From Paramoeba atlantica (lineage: Eukaryota > Discosea), in contig CDRNVI010000025.1 of NCBI GenBank assembly GCA_977017575.1, positions 62,001 to 126,000 on the forward strand: a stretch of DNA of 64,000 nucleotides. Direction: 5' to 3'. The position numbers were made by a program, and so were the translations under genes. Under the pieces are notes generated by a model, which was given only the letters and a program-made list of their open reading frames with translations, did no database searches and was not told the origin of the DNA. Below are positions 30,682 through 39,990 of this stretch, one piece after another (the first letter of the stretch is position 1; each line of letters begins with the position of its first letter).

Positions 30682-31944
30682 ATGTCTGACGAGCCATCCT
30701 TGCTGATTACTCTAGGTTACAAAATATCAGCCGAAGCTTCCTCGCTTCCCCTGGATCCAATTGCAAAAGTAGGTAACCTGAATCTTAGCCGGTTGCGTCG
30801 GTGGGCCCTCCAGGAGGGTTGCCAATGGGTGAACGAAGCGCTCGAAACCATAAGTTGTAACAAAACGTTTTGCGACTTACTGGAGCCCCGCGGGTCTAGT
30901 AGACAGGTCGATACAAGGAATAATCTGTCCCAAGAAGATCTGAATACCTTAAAAGCGACGAGGCTGATTCGGAAAGCAGCATCGAAGGATGTAATTAGTT
31001 GGGCGAAGATTTTCAAGATCCCGAAAACGAATCTCAACTCACGCTTAATTATAAACGCAATAGACGCAAACGCACAGGCAAACCCACCTCCAGACCTGAT
31101 TTTGCCGCGATTAAAGGAAATCATACGAGAACTGCAAGAACTGGGACCAGCCCATTATATTACCGCCGACCTCCGGCATTGGTTTTTCCAAATACCAATC
31201 TGCGATAATTTCTCCCGCACAATGGGATTGCGAGTCCAGGGTTCGACCTGGATACCATGCGTTCTGCCCATGGGTCACTCCTGGTCAGCCAGCTTGGCTC
31301 ACAGATTATGTTGGGCTATAATCTTGTACCGTCAGGAAAGGGTTATTTCCATGCTGGAAATAGAGCGAACGGACCTTGAACACACACCTAAGATACTTTT
31401 CCTAAAAAACCATCATAAGAATGTAGTAGGACTAATTATGGTGTATTACGATAATGTGGTCATAGCAACAAAGGACCTGGGCTTAGCCAAGCGGTGGGAG
31501 GCACGACTGATAAAGAATGCCCGAGCCCTGGGCGCCATATGGAAAGATCCACAACCCAGAATTTCAAGTGGGAGGGTTACATACCTGGGGGTTGAGTACG
31601 AGTGGGACTGTAATTTCCTTCGGTCCCGCATATCGGAGGAAAAATTCAGCAAGTGGCATTCCCGGATATCACTTTGGAAATTGGCACACGAGGATAAGAT
31701 TAATATTACGGCTAGGGAGGGCGCTCAATGGATATCGAGACTGGTATGGGCAACAAGGGTCGCTAACCTACCCCTACACGAGGCAGACTACGCGTTGAGA
31801 CTTTTAGCCGAGTGGGCACCCGAGACAGAGCTCCGGGGTTGGGAAAGAACTCTGAGCACGGAAGAGACAATAGTCTGGGGGGGATTGACGATCGTCTTTT
31901 CAGTACACTGGGTTCCCGGGAGTGGCACTACGCCCCGATCATAA
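30682..31944 (+). CDS. Reverse transcriptase of the retroelement
   Basis: Recognisable RT blocks in order: LNSRLIINAIDANAQ, HYITADLRHWFFQIPI, CVLPMGHSWSASLAHRLCW and the palm region near GLIMVYYDN. Related to the RT of LTR-type and DIRS-type elements rather than LINEs. It runs on to the RNase H part. Confidence 0.85.
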   Translation: MSDEPSLLITLGYKISAEASSLPLDPIAKVGNLNLSRLRRWALQEGCQWVNEALETISCNKTFCDLLEPRGSSRQVDTRNNLSQEDLNTLKATRLIRKAASKDVISWAKIFKIPKTNLNSRLIINAIDANAQANPPPDLILPRLKEIIRELQELGPAHYITADLRHWFFQIPICDNFSRTMGLRVQGSTWIPCVLPMGHSWSASLAHRLCWAIILYRQERVISMLEIERTDLEHTPKILFLKNHHKNVVGLIMVYYDNVVIATKDLGLAKRWEARLIKNARALGAIWKDPQPRISSGRVTYLGVEYEWDCNFLRSRISEEKFSKWHSRISLWKLAHEDKINITAREGAQWISRLVWATRVANLPLHEADYALRLLAEWAPETELRGWERTLSTEETIVWGGLTIVFSVHWVPGSGTTPRS

Positions 31945-32444
31945 ATGACTGCGGAATCACCATCCGTGGCGCCGTCGATGCAGCGCAGTCGACAGGAAAA
32001 GGGGGTCTATTCTTCACAGAAGAGGGGGGTCATTTTGGGACATGGTTCGTAGAGAACGAATCGGGAACTAAGAACAGCGCATTTCACCTCGAGCTTCAAG
32101 CGATTGAGCTCGGGTGTATGCAAGCAGTGCAGGGGAGGGGAACAGACGAGATAAAAAGGGTCATTTTAGGAACCGACTGCCAACCAGCGCGGAGCTCGGT
32201 TACTAATGGATACAGCAGGTCGATGGAGGCAGTGCACCGAATTAAAAACATCTGGAACTTGAAGAGAACGTTCAATTTTTCCTTGGAGCTAAGATGGCTA
32301 CCAGGTAAAGATAATGCGGCAGATCCCATTTCCCGGCGATTGCCCATAGACCCAGAACGCAATATCAATACTTTTGACATCTTAATCCAGAACGTGGATC
32401 TGTCTAAATCATCACGAATGTTTGAGCTCGGTACCGAGATTTAG
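31812..32444 (+). CDS. RNase H part of the retroelement
   Basis: RNase H fold blocks: FHLELQAIELGCMQAV (E), VILGTDCQPARSSV (D) and LRWLPGKDNAADPISRRL (final D region with the LP-G-x-x-N-x-A-D-x-x-S-R signature). It follows the RT part in a neighbouring, overlapping open frame. Confidence 0.8.
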   Translation: MGTRDRAPGLGKNSEHGRDNSLGGIDDRLFSTLGSREWHYAPIINDCGITIRGAVDAAQSTGKGGLFFTEEGGHFGTWFVENESGTKNSAFHLELQAIELGCMQAVQGRGTDEIKRVILGTDCQPARSSVTNGYSRSMEAVHRIKNIWNLKRTFNFSLELRWLPGKDNAADPISRRLPIDPERNINTFDILIQNVDLSKSSRMFELGTEI

Positions 32445-33449
32445 GATACTGAATTCCACGTTAAACAGATATGACAGCACACCTCGCGCCCAAGGCGGGT
32501 ATACCCGCATTGGCTGCTAGGCGGTGCCGACGCATAGGCCACTTAGTGGTGCTATGCAAAAAAAACAACTAGGGTTGCGCTCCTTCCCACCTTCTTTGAA
32601 GGCGCGCGCAGGACTGTTGGCCCCTCTCGTAGGGATCGCAGGTCAGTGTATTGCTTAGCCTCACTGCGTCTCCGACTCCCGTCCTCGGTGAAGTGCCAGC
32701 CGTGGCTTGCTACGGGTGGCTTGCTCGCCGGTCCGCAAGGACCGGTCGTATGCATCGGAGCAACATCCGAGCCGTCGGGCCCCTCAAGTGGACGGCAGAG
32801 GGCCCATTGCCTGTCAAGGCCAAAAGGGTGCAACAAACAACAACACTTTATGGCCCATTACGAAAAGTACTGAATCACACTCTGTGACTGTCAAACCCAA
32901 AGGTCTCACCAAAAGGCTGTAGTAGGATTAAACAGTTTTTGCGGCCTTATGGACGTCGTCATCAAATTCTTCAAGACGCAAGTCCAGACCGATACCCCGA
33001 AATTCACCTTTCCGAACTGAAGTTTTCGCTCCACTGGAACCCATGCAGACCGCCACTGCCATCCAGTGCCAAATGCTACCAGCCACTGCGAGCCAAAAAC
33101 GTCCTCTCAGAGCCTTTCTCCCTGAAGCCAAACCATCTTGTTACCCGAACATGTAAGTCCTTCATGTCTTGAAGGTACGCTTCAAGGCAATAATAAACAA
33201 ATGTAAACTTTTGCCAGTTTTTGTATCTCTTTCCACCGAAAATACAAACCGCGGTCTCGGTGCGGTCTCGGTCGGAGTACCCGCAGCCCCTCAACTACCG
33301 CGTTTAACGAAGACCCTAAAAAAGAAATTTAATTTCTATATGTCATGTTTCTCAATTTTGTACCATACGCTGACATACTGCCGTACGCTGCCAAACGCTG
33401 CCAGCCACTGCGAGCCAAAACTGCATGGGTTCCACTATATAAAGTATTA
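32445..33449. other. GC-rich flank with hairpins and short repeats
   Basis: No gene. A 7-bp hairpin closing on GCAA lies at 32728-32745 (CCGGTCC...GGACCGG). The word CAGCCACTGCGAGCCAAAA occurs at about 33076 and 33400. Possibly the 3' end of the retroelement up to about 32.9 kb. Confidence 0.5.
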
Positions 33450-33769
33450 CCGTGTACCCCCCCAGTAAGAGAATGGGTTTTGGGTCGAAATGGACAAATC
33501 TCTCTTACTGGGGGGGTATGCTTTTTTGGCCAGTTTCCTCTTTTCTCTCAACTTTGACTATTTTTTTGTATTTTTTCTTCGGAAAACGTGTTAAAACGCT
33601 TATTTGGGTTACCCCCGAGGCCCCCAACATGCAGACACCCACCCCCTACCCCCTATGCCCCTCCTGTGGGGCCACCGAGCCGAATCTCTCTTACTGGGGG
33701 GGGGGGTTATCTTACTGGGGGGTTATCTTACTGGGGGGGGGGGTTATCTTACTGGGGGGGGGTATACGG
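33450..33769. mobile_element. 320-bp TA-flanked element, C-rich ends
   Basis: Begins CCGTGTACCCCCCCAGTAAG and ends in the near complement (CTTACTGGGGGGGG then TATACGG), with TA at 33448-33449 and 33770-33771. The right end holds three to four tandem copies of TTATCTTACTGGGGGG. No coding content. Confidence 0.78.
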
Positions 33770-33831
33770 TAGTATGAAAATATTAGTCAAATGCTTACGA
33801 AGTAGAAAGAGGTTCGTAGTGCTCCAATTCT

Positions 33832-34140
33832 CTAGTGCCGACTTCGCAACTTGGTTGAGAAAATGGTCGATGCATGACACCAGCGCCAAGTACAAGGTGC
33901 GTTGACGTCTCCCTGTAGTTGAGCAATTGATCCCTGAACAGCATTCCTCATTGATGAGAAATCGCTCTTACCCGAAGTGCCCAATCGTCGATGCAATTCG
34001 CCAAGTTCGTTCTCAGTCTCCTGCCGGACCACATGATTGATGGCAACCCCATCTACTATGAGGTAGGTCCATTTTCGCAGACGTTGCGCCCCTCAACGGC
34101 GGCGAAGATCATCAACAATTTTTGCAGCGATCTGGGCACA
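33832..34140 (-). pseudogene. hAT-like transposase fragment
   Basis: Reads TYLIVDGVAINHVVRQ, then ENELGELHRRLGTSGKSDFS, aligning with FLMVDGCAVNHVARDEA and ELKRIYDRVQRIGESDW of the 17.8-19.8 kb transposase. Only about 100 residues survive. It shows that the family is multicopy. Confidence 0.75.
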
Positions 34141-34304
34141 TATTCTTCATGATACACAGGAAAAAAATAGGAAAAAAAATAAAGTTGAATATTGCTTTGT
34201 AACGTCGAGAAGAAAATTTTTACTGTGTAGTACTGTTTAGCACAAAAAGTGGTTCGCTTGGTTCGCTGGTGGTTCAGTGGGTTCGCTGAACCAATGGCTA
34301 TGTA

Positions 34305-34463
34305 CTGTCCCCCCCGTTTAAGGGCACCTCGTTTTCCGTGAAAAGTGAGCTTAAACGCGGGGGTCTGAATCAGTACCTAAAAAAATCGCCGGAGACTCCA
34401 CCTCAACTTTATGTGCGCTTAAACGGGGGTCTGACCGGGTGCGCTTAAGGGGAGGGGGGACAG
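34305..34463. mobile_element. 159-bp MITE with CTGTCCCCCC ends
   Basis: Starts CTGTCCCCCCCGTTTAAG and ends CTTAAGGGGAGGGGGGACAG; TA lies at 34303-34304 and 34464-34465. Internal GCTTAAACG words repeat the TAAGCGCAA theme of the 7.2-kb element's ends, so it may be that element's short derivative. Confidence 0.85.
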
Positions 34464-34739
34464 TAATTATCTTTTTCAATCTAAATTACAGAAAGTATTA
34501 ACTGCTCAAAAGTATTGCAATGTGTGTTTTTGTCCTTTCTATAAAAAGTGGGCACCGCCCCCCCCATCCCTCGGAAACTACCTATCCTAAAACATACAAC
34601 TCTGTGAGAGCTATTCAATGCGCTATTCTTTTCCAAACTTGGACAACTTTTACGATTTTTAGATCCCCCACCTTTAGCTTCGCATCCATGTGTAGTATGA
34701 TGGAAGTGTAATGGTGCTTCAGTTCAAATGGAATTCTAA

Positions 34740-35342
34740 CTAATCGTCCCCCTTTTCCTTGACAGAATTCTCAGAAACTTGCACTTCCTCGTCTAAGAGC
34801 AGCCATACAGCTTTTAGGGCCGGTGCTTTTTTGATAATTCCAATTTCATTTTTATATCTCATGCCACTAAAATTTCGCACGAATATGTGTTTAATATCTG
34901 TGATTCCGTACAGATTCTTTAGATAGCTTCGTATTTCGGGTCGCGACGCCTCAGGGGTAAATAGGAACATAGGCATTTTAGTTTCCTGGTTTAGTACGGA
35001 ATCAAGAACCATGGTACATTCCACATCGGGAAAATGATGAAACATATATTCGTCATAATTCGCCCACGACTTACGAATGCCTTGGGGTACAGGCTTGGGT
35101 CCTTGGGCCAGGCGCCGTGTTATGTATCCATGTACTCCGGGAATGGGATTCGTGATAATTTGGCGCTGAGTATAATCTTTGTTCTCGGGAGGTTCTGGAA
35201 AAGGGTTGGGATCCGGGGGCCTTGTTCGCTGGAATCGATAAATATGACTCTCATTTCGATACACATTCGATTTATTGTAGCGATTTTGCAGATACCCATT
35301 CACTGGTAAATAAAATCGGCACGCTACAGACGTAGGACGCAT
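34740..35342 (-). CDS. MRPL23: Mitochondrial large ribosomal subunit protein uL23m
   Basis: 200 residues. A basic N terminus (1-40) is consistent with mitochondrial import. Residues about 115-185 match the uL23 fold: FLFTPEASRPEIRSYLKNLY (helix that in uL23 reads '...E-I-x-x-x-V-E-x-L'), GITDIKHIFVRNFSG, then KKAPALKAVWLLLDEE (the K-A-x-V-x-L strand). The extra N- and C-terminal extensions are usual in mitochondrial versions. uL23 sits by the peptide exit tunnel. Confidence 0.78.
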   Translation of the reverse strand: MRPTSVACRFYLPVNGYLQNRYNKSNVYRNESHIYRFQRTRPPDPNPFPEPPENKDYTQRQIITNPIPGVHGYITRRLAQGPKPVPQGIRKSWANYDEYMFHHFPDVECTMVLDSVLNQETKMPMFLFTPEASRPEIRSYLKNLYGITDIKHIFVRNFSGMRYKNEIGIIKKAPALKAVWLLLDEEVQVSENSVKEKGDD

Positions 35343-35755
35343 TAAGTGTGTAAATTTTATAGATAATTAAAAAAACAAGGTTACTCTAGGCGCTCTATTT
35401 CAGCCCACTCTATTTCAGCCCTCTTAATGTGGCTAATATCCCAGAGAAAGAGGAGAACTGGTTTTCAATGTCATTGTCCAAAACATCAAATTGATATTCT
35501 ATTTTCTTGTACAACCATTCTGTTTGACTTTGATCGTGAACGACGCTAGCAAACATTTAAAGCGCACCACGCTTTTATCAAAGACCATCTCAATCTTAGC
35601 TGTAGATGTGCTCAATCTTAGTTGTAGATGAAGTAACTGTTGCAATAGTAGACGTCAATAGTTGACGTCTGTAAATCGCCATAATCCATGAAGTTTATAA
35701 ATTCCAATTGAACCAATGTATCGTAAATTGACTTTGACATTCAAAGCAATGTATT
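35343..35755. other. Intergenic, nothing seen
   Basis: 413 bases with short direct repeats (CACTCTATTTCAGCCC words near 35395; GTAGATG words near 35600) and no gene. Confidence 0.4.
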
Positions 35756-35956
35756 TTACGCAAAAGGCGATCTTGTTCGCATGTTGTGAAAGATCTGAAG
35801 CACTGCCGACCCTAGAACAACAAATAGAAGCACGGCTAGCACCGCTGGGCCAACGGCGTTCTTCTTGGTTATACCAGCTTCTTTTTTGGATTGAGTACGT
35901 CCGATGTGACCATGATGCTGCGCCGCTCGTCTTCTAAGCACTACAGGCTGGCCCAT
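35756..35956 (-). CDS. SERP1: RAMP4/SERP1, Sec61-associated ER membrane protein
   Basis: 66 residues, exactly the family size. A basic N-terminal half with R-R-R and K-K-E/K-K-N is followed by one C-terminal membrane segment: VGPAVLAVLLFVVLGSAVLQ then IFHNMR. RAMP4 reads 'V-G-P-W-L-L-A-L-F-I-F-V-V-C-G-S-A-x-F-Q-I-I' at the same place. It is a tail-anchored partner of the Sec61 translocon. Small and easily missed. Confidence 0.88.
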   Translation of the reverse strand: MGQPVVLRRRAAQHHGHIGRTQSKKEAGITKKNAVGPAVLAVLLFVVLGSAVLQIFHNMRTRSPFA

Positions 35957-36528
35957 AAACTTTAACTGTAACTAAAGATTTTTAAAAATCCACTCGAGAT
36001 AATTAGTAGTGATGTTTGCGCTCTATCAAGAAAGAAATATAGTTAAGAATAGGAAACATATTTTCTTGTATCATGAGGTGCGTGACCCTTTTTTCTTTAA
36101 GACATACAATATTTAAAACGATTAATAGATTAAAAGAAGATAAATGGAAATACAATGTAATTTAAGCCCTATTGCCGCCTGCCCTCCACTGCAAATACTT
36201 CTATCTTTTGTTAGCTAATATACATAATTCTATTATCCTTAATATTTTAAGTATTTTGATGTTTTCTAAAATAATTAACATTTTTTCAACATCATAAAAT
36301 AATAAAAATACGAATCTATCGATCAATTATCGCCCGTTGATTGCTTATTAGACTTCTTCCTTCTTTGCACAGAATACGAAAAGGTAATTTAGATATACAT
36401 GTGAAATTTTGGGAGTCTTTATTTAATATTTAAAAATATTTTACTGAATTACGTGTAATATTTATCACCCAAAGAAACAAAAAACCTCAAAATAATAATT
36501 CTTAATCCAAATTACATGCCGCAATTTA
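35957..36528. other. AT-rich intergenic, nothing seen
   Basis: 572 bases, very AT-rich, no repeat or frame supported. Confidence 0.4.
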
Positions 36529-37140
36529 TTAATTATCCTTCACGCATTCTATCTGCGTATCAACGAGACACACCTCACACGGATTCCCATCCACAACAGG
36601 TAACAATGATGAGCGACTCACTCCTTGCAACTTCACATTTTTTCCCAGGTTCAACTCGGACAGATTCGCTGGCAGCGTATCCATGTTGGTGAAGCCCTCC
36701 AGATCATTGTCATCGACCTCAAAGCACTCCATAGTATCGGGCAATCCCTCCAAGTCGAGCTCACCTGTAAATTTATTTGAGGACAAGGTAACCTCCGTCA
36801 TTGCACGAGGTAAATCTTTGACTGCAATGCCTCCAGACAACTCATTTCCTGGGAAGCGCAAGTTTATTATCGTATCGGGCAAGTGTGCCCAGGATAGTTC
36901 ACCGCGGAGGGGTTCGTTGAGTGCGTGCCACCCTACATATTCGAATTCTGTTGGATTCTTTTCCTCGTCGCAAGTCACACCATACCATTCACAAAGAGGT
37001 GTAGTTGCATTCCACGTGGGATGTGGATTCTCAATGTCTTTTATGAACAAGGCTAATCCGTATTCTTGAGGTAGTGCCGCTTTCACTTTGCCGAGCCGCG
37101 TGGATTCCGATTCAGCGTCCGCTGTGTGGAGAGAAAGCAT
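36529..37140 (-). CDS. Leucine-rich repeat protein (LRR-3)
   Basis: 203 residues. The cap LPQEYGLALFIKDIENPHPT then W-N-A-T-T-P-L-C-E-W-Y-G-V-T-C-D-E (about 23-60) is the same as in the 22.2 and 38.8 kb genes. About four LRRs follow (LPRAMTEVTLSSNKFTGELD). It ends with a Cys-containing tail, NPCEVCLVDTQIEC, not present in the paralogues. The start codon at 37138-37140 lies inside the first hairpin of the palindrome chain. Confidence 0.82.
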   Translation of the reverse strand: MLSLHTADAESESTRLGKVKAALPQEYGLALFIKDIENPHPTWNATTPLCEWYGVTCDEEKNPTEFEYVGWHALNEPLRGELSWAHLPDTIINLRFPGNELSGGIAVKDLPRAMTEVTLSSNKFTGELDLEGLPDTMECFEVDDNDLEGFTNMDTLPANLSELNLGKNVKLQGVSRSSLLPVVDGNPCEVCLVDTQIECVKDN

Positions 37141-37350
37141 TTTTTGAAAAGTAATATTTTAAATATTATTTTTCAAAGAATGCCTTCGTATACATGTACA
37201 TGTCGTACGACGTTCGTCTGTCAACATCTCATGTTGACAGATGTTGTACATGTGACTGAATAGATGTATGTCATACATCTATTCAGTCACATGTACAACA
37301 TCTCCGTTCGTCAGAACGAAACGTATGACGTTTCGTATGACATGTACATC
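37137..37350. repeat. Chain of nested perfect inverted repeats
   Basis: Directly read: 37137-37183 (23-base arms, one-base centre, two mismatches both allowing G-U pairs in RNA); 37192-37203 (12-base palindrome); 37202-37211 (10-base palindrome); 37218-37240 (10-base arms, CTC loop); 37239-37303 (32-base perfect arms, one-base centre); 37305-37318 (5-base arms); 37316-37336 (9-base arms, ATG loop). In addition 37194-37209 pairs with 37334-37349 across the whole block with one mismatch. It lies at and upstream of the start of LRR-3. Confidence 0.93.
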
Positions 37351-37514
37351 TGTTCTATACATGAGTCCAAATAATTTTGACTATTTTGTGGCTGCCTTTC
37401 GTAGATATACACGAGTGCAAACAGTACACAATACAGTAGAAACGTCCTAAACAATCCGATACGTACTCTATCCAGTATACAATTATCCAGTACGTGCAGT
37501 ACAACAAAGAACTG

Positions 37515-37745
37515 CAACAAGAAATTAGGATGCAAATCTTACTTTCGCCATTTTTATCATTCTTGGGAAGAACGGGCTGTTGAAAACATGAAAGGTTTGG
37601 TCCTGCAGTACCACAACAGGTCAGATACTACACGACGAAGTTAGTGAAATGGCCATCAAACTGAACAAACGGCCACTAAGGTGTTTAAAATAAGTTTCAC
37701 CAAAGAGCTTGGAAGACAAAATTTTACTATAAAGAGATGCAACAT
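37515..37745 (+). pseudogene. IS30-like transposase C-terminal relic
   Basis: The frame reads NKKLGCKSYFRHFYHSWEER then AVENMKGLVLQYHNRSDT, matching NKKLGCKSYFCHPYHSWEKG and AVENMNGLVRQYHTKSDT of the copy at 61.4 kb. Homology runs on in broken frames through the stop and into the shared 3' flank (ACTATAAAGAGA and GTTGTAAAGCAGTAAAGG). Third copy of the family. Confidence 0.85.
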
Positions 37746-38763
37746 AAAAGCAACGAAGTTGTAAAGCAGTAAAGGCAAAACAATTGAGTTGTAAGATTGA
37801 GTCCCAAGTTTGAATGAACACAGGAAAGACTCGATTATTATTAGGTTTCCAGCACGAGCTGAATAGTGATATTTTTCCCAACTCATGGATTCTTGCGGTG
37901 CTCCTTTTTAATAATCATTTCTTTTTAGTGAAACTCTGAAACTATCTACAAGTATTTAAAATTTTTGGTAGGTACGAGGATCTCCAATTGCTCGTCACGA
38001 TTTTCTGCACTGCCTTCTAAAACTATTCTGTCTTCTTATTGCCCAGCGAACAGAAGATGTTCGATGCGCTTCAGTCATGCAGCAGGAATCTATGCTAAAT
38101 GAATGTGGAATGCACGTAGTGAATAGCTTATATTCACTCTTGTTCTCCACTCTTGTTCCACATTTAGTCGGGTCGATAATTTTCTGACGCGAAAGAATCT
38201 TTCGAAGTCATGGTCGACGTGTGGACGAAGAATTTCTTCCTAAAAAACGAAGTGTTAACGCAGAAACCTAGGAGAGCTTCATGAAACTGATTCAGATTGT
38301 GATTATCCTCTAGATCTTTAGAGATATAGTAGAGGTACCGTACAACATAAAAAGTGTTCTGGTCCGTTCCTTATTGAGCCAACAGTGATCGCCTAGTGCT
38401 CCTCCCTATCATCCGAATTCTACCAAAAACACTCATAGAATGTTAAAATTAAAGGGCATCGTGTAAAAGGGTGTCCCTAGGGACAATACTGTAACCCGGA
38501 CGGTCTGAATCACGACTAGATCTAATCATGAATAGACAGAGAAAGGAGATACAGAGGACAAAAAAAATAAGATGACAAAAAATGAAGATGATATAAAAAA
38601 TACCTTCGTCCTGCACTTTCATCCAACACTTTTAACTCGTACATTCAATAAGCCAATTTTTTCAGTTTGTGCGTAAGTGGCGCAAAGGTCCCACATTAAA
38701 CATATCAAACGGAGAGTACGATTAACCACTCGCATTAGGCGATCATCTCAATCATGCATGTCG
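37746..38763. other. No gene; LRR 3' flank at the right end
   Basis: About 1 kb without a supported gene. The last 150 bases resemble the 3' flank of the LRR gene at 22.2 kb. Confidence 0.45.
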
Positions 38764-39510
38764 TCAACTGACTATAATTTTCGTATTTCGAGTATCCACA
38801 GAAAGTATATGTAAAGTCTGAGGCATAAGACTTTTCTTCAGCTCACCTCGGAGATTTTCATTATGATCCAACATCAGACCTCGCAAACCTGAAGGTAATG
38901 TGTCCAACTGTACCCAGCCTTCAAATTGATTTTTATGAAGCATCAGATTATAGAGAGTTGGTGGGAGACAACGTAGATCCGGAGTTCCCGCAAAGGCATT
39001 GCAGCCGATTGCGAGCGTCACGAACTCTGGAGGAAGATGACTTAAATCAGCGATTCCCGATAGTTTATTCGCCGTTAGGTACAGGTGAAGCAAAGTTTTC
39101 GGTAAACAGGTGAAATCGATTGACCCAGTGAAAATATTATGAGCGAAGTTAGCGTCCATGGTTTGTGGCGGTAATTCACTGAGAGACAACTCCCCAGTAA
39201 GCTGATTGTTGGAAACAAGAATTTGGAGCACTGAGCATGGGAGATATTTCAAAACAATAATGCCGTTTAGAGCACACTTTCCCCAACGCAACTGCGACAC
39301 ATTATCTCCCTTGTCACATATCACATGATTCCATTCACATGCTGGCGTGTTGGTATTCCAAGAGGGATCGGTATTGCTGACGTCTTTAATAAAGTTTGCA
39401 AGTTCGTATTCTTGTGGGACGTTGGCACCACGAATCCGACCGGGACGTGACGACGGAACGTCCTCTGCCATACGTATAATATACATGTATGAAGGAAAAC
39501 TGTGATACAT
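38764..39510 (-). CDS. Leucine-rich repeat protein (LRR-4)
   Basis: 248 residues, colinear with LRR-2 (22160-22900) over almost its full length: same VPQEYELANFIKDVSNTDPS cap, same W-N-x-N-T-P-A-C-E-W motif, same LPPQTMDANFAHNIFTGSID repeat and same C-terminal LMPQTLHILSVDTRNTKI. Differences concentrate in two places: the strand just after the cap and the solvent-side positions of the later repeats. This is a recent duplicate that has diverged in the likely binding surface. Confidence 0.86.
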   Translation of the reverse strand: MYHSFPSYMYIIRMAEDVPSSRPGRIRGANVPQEYELANFIKDVSNTDPSWNTNTPACEWNHVICDKGDNVSQLRWGKCALNGIIVLKYLPCSVLQILVSNNQLTGELSLSELPPQTMDANFAHNIFTGSIDFTCLPKTLLHLYLTANKLSGIADLSHLPPEFVTLAIGCNAFAGTPDLRCLPPTLYNLMLHKNQFEGWVQLDTLPSGLRGLMLDHNENLRGELKKSLMPQTLHILSVDTRNTKIIVS

Positions 39511-39990
39511 AGCGCAATCGGAATAATACGTTTAGGGGAACAGAGAATCAAAGAAAAACGTAAATAGACTCATGTATTTGGTGAAATAACGTGAATGAAA
39601 TTTACCATCAAAAATATTTGCAAAACGAGCTCCTCAATTCGGAAAAGAATATAGGAATTTCCTGTACTGAGTGATATAAAATTTTCAAAAAAGAAATGTG
39701 TCTTGCGGAGCACAATGACTCCAATGATGGAGTTTTCAGATCCCTCAACCGATACCGTTCACATGCTATCTTTCATTTACATGATGTTGCTTTGATAATC
39801 GAATAGAGATTGAGCATCTCCAATATACCGCATTTATGTGAGACGTTTTTACGATGAATCCGACCAGCACGTGTTGTGTTCATTTAAGCAATGCCCTCAG
39901 CTGCCCAGAAAATGATGAAGTATCTTACTATAGGGAACATCTAATGCTAATTCGAATAATATTATAAATTATTATGTGACAGGGCAATGG
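39511..39990. other. Intergenic, nothing seen
   Basis: 480 bases, AT-rich, no repeat or gene supported. Confidence 0.4.

Larger units (their letters stand above)
28258..32444 (+). mobile_element. Tyrosine-recombinase retroelement, gag-YR-RT-RNase H order (VIPER-like)
   Basis: Four coding parts in the same direction: gag with zinc knuckles, tyrosine recombinase, reverse transcriptase, and RNase H. Recombinase ahead of RT separates it from DIRS and Ngaro elements (recombinase last) and matches VIPER elements of trypanosomatids. It looks whole or nearly so, with no more than about one break, and is therefore probably young. Outer limits are not fixed: the 18-bp inverted repeat and 49-bp array at 27.7-28.07 kb and the GC-rich stretch to about 32.9 kb may be its flanks. 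Confidence 0.82.
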
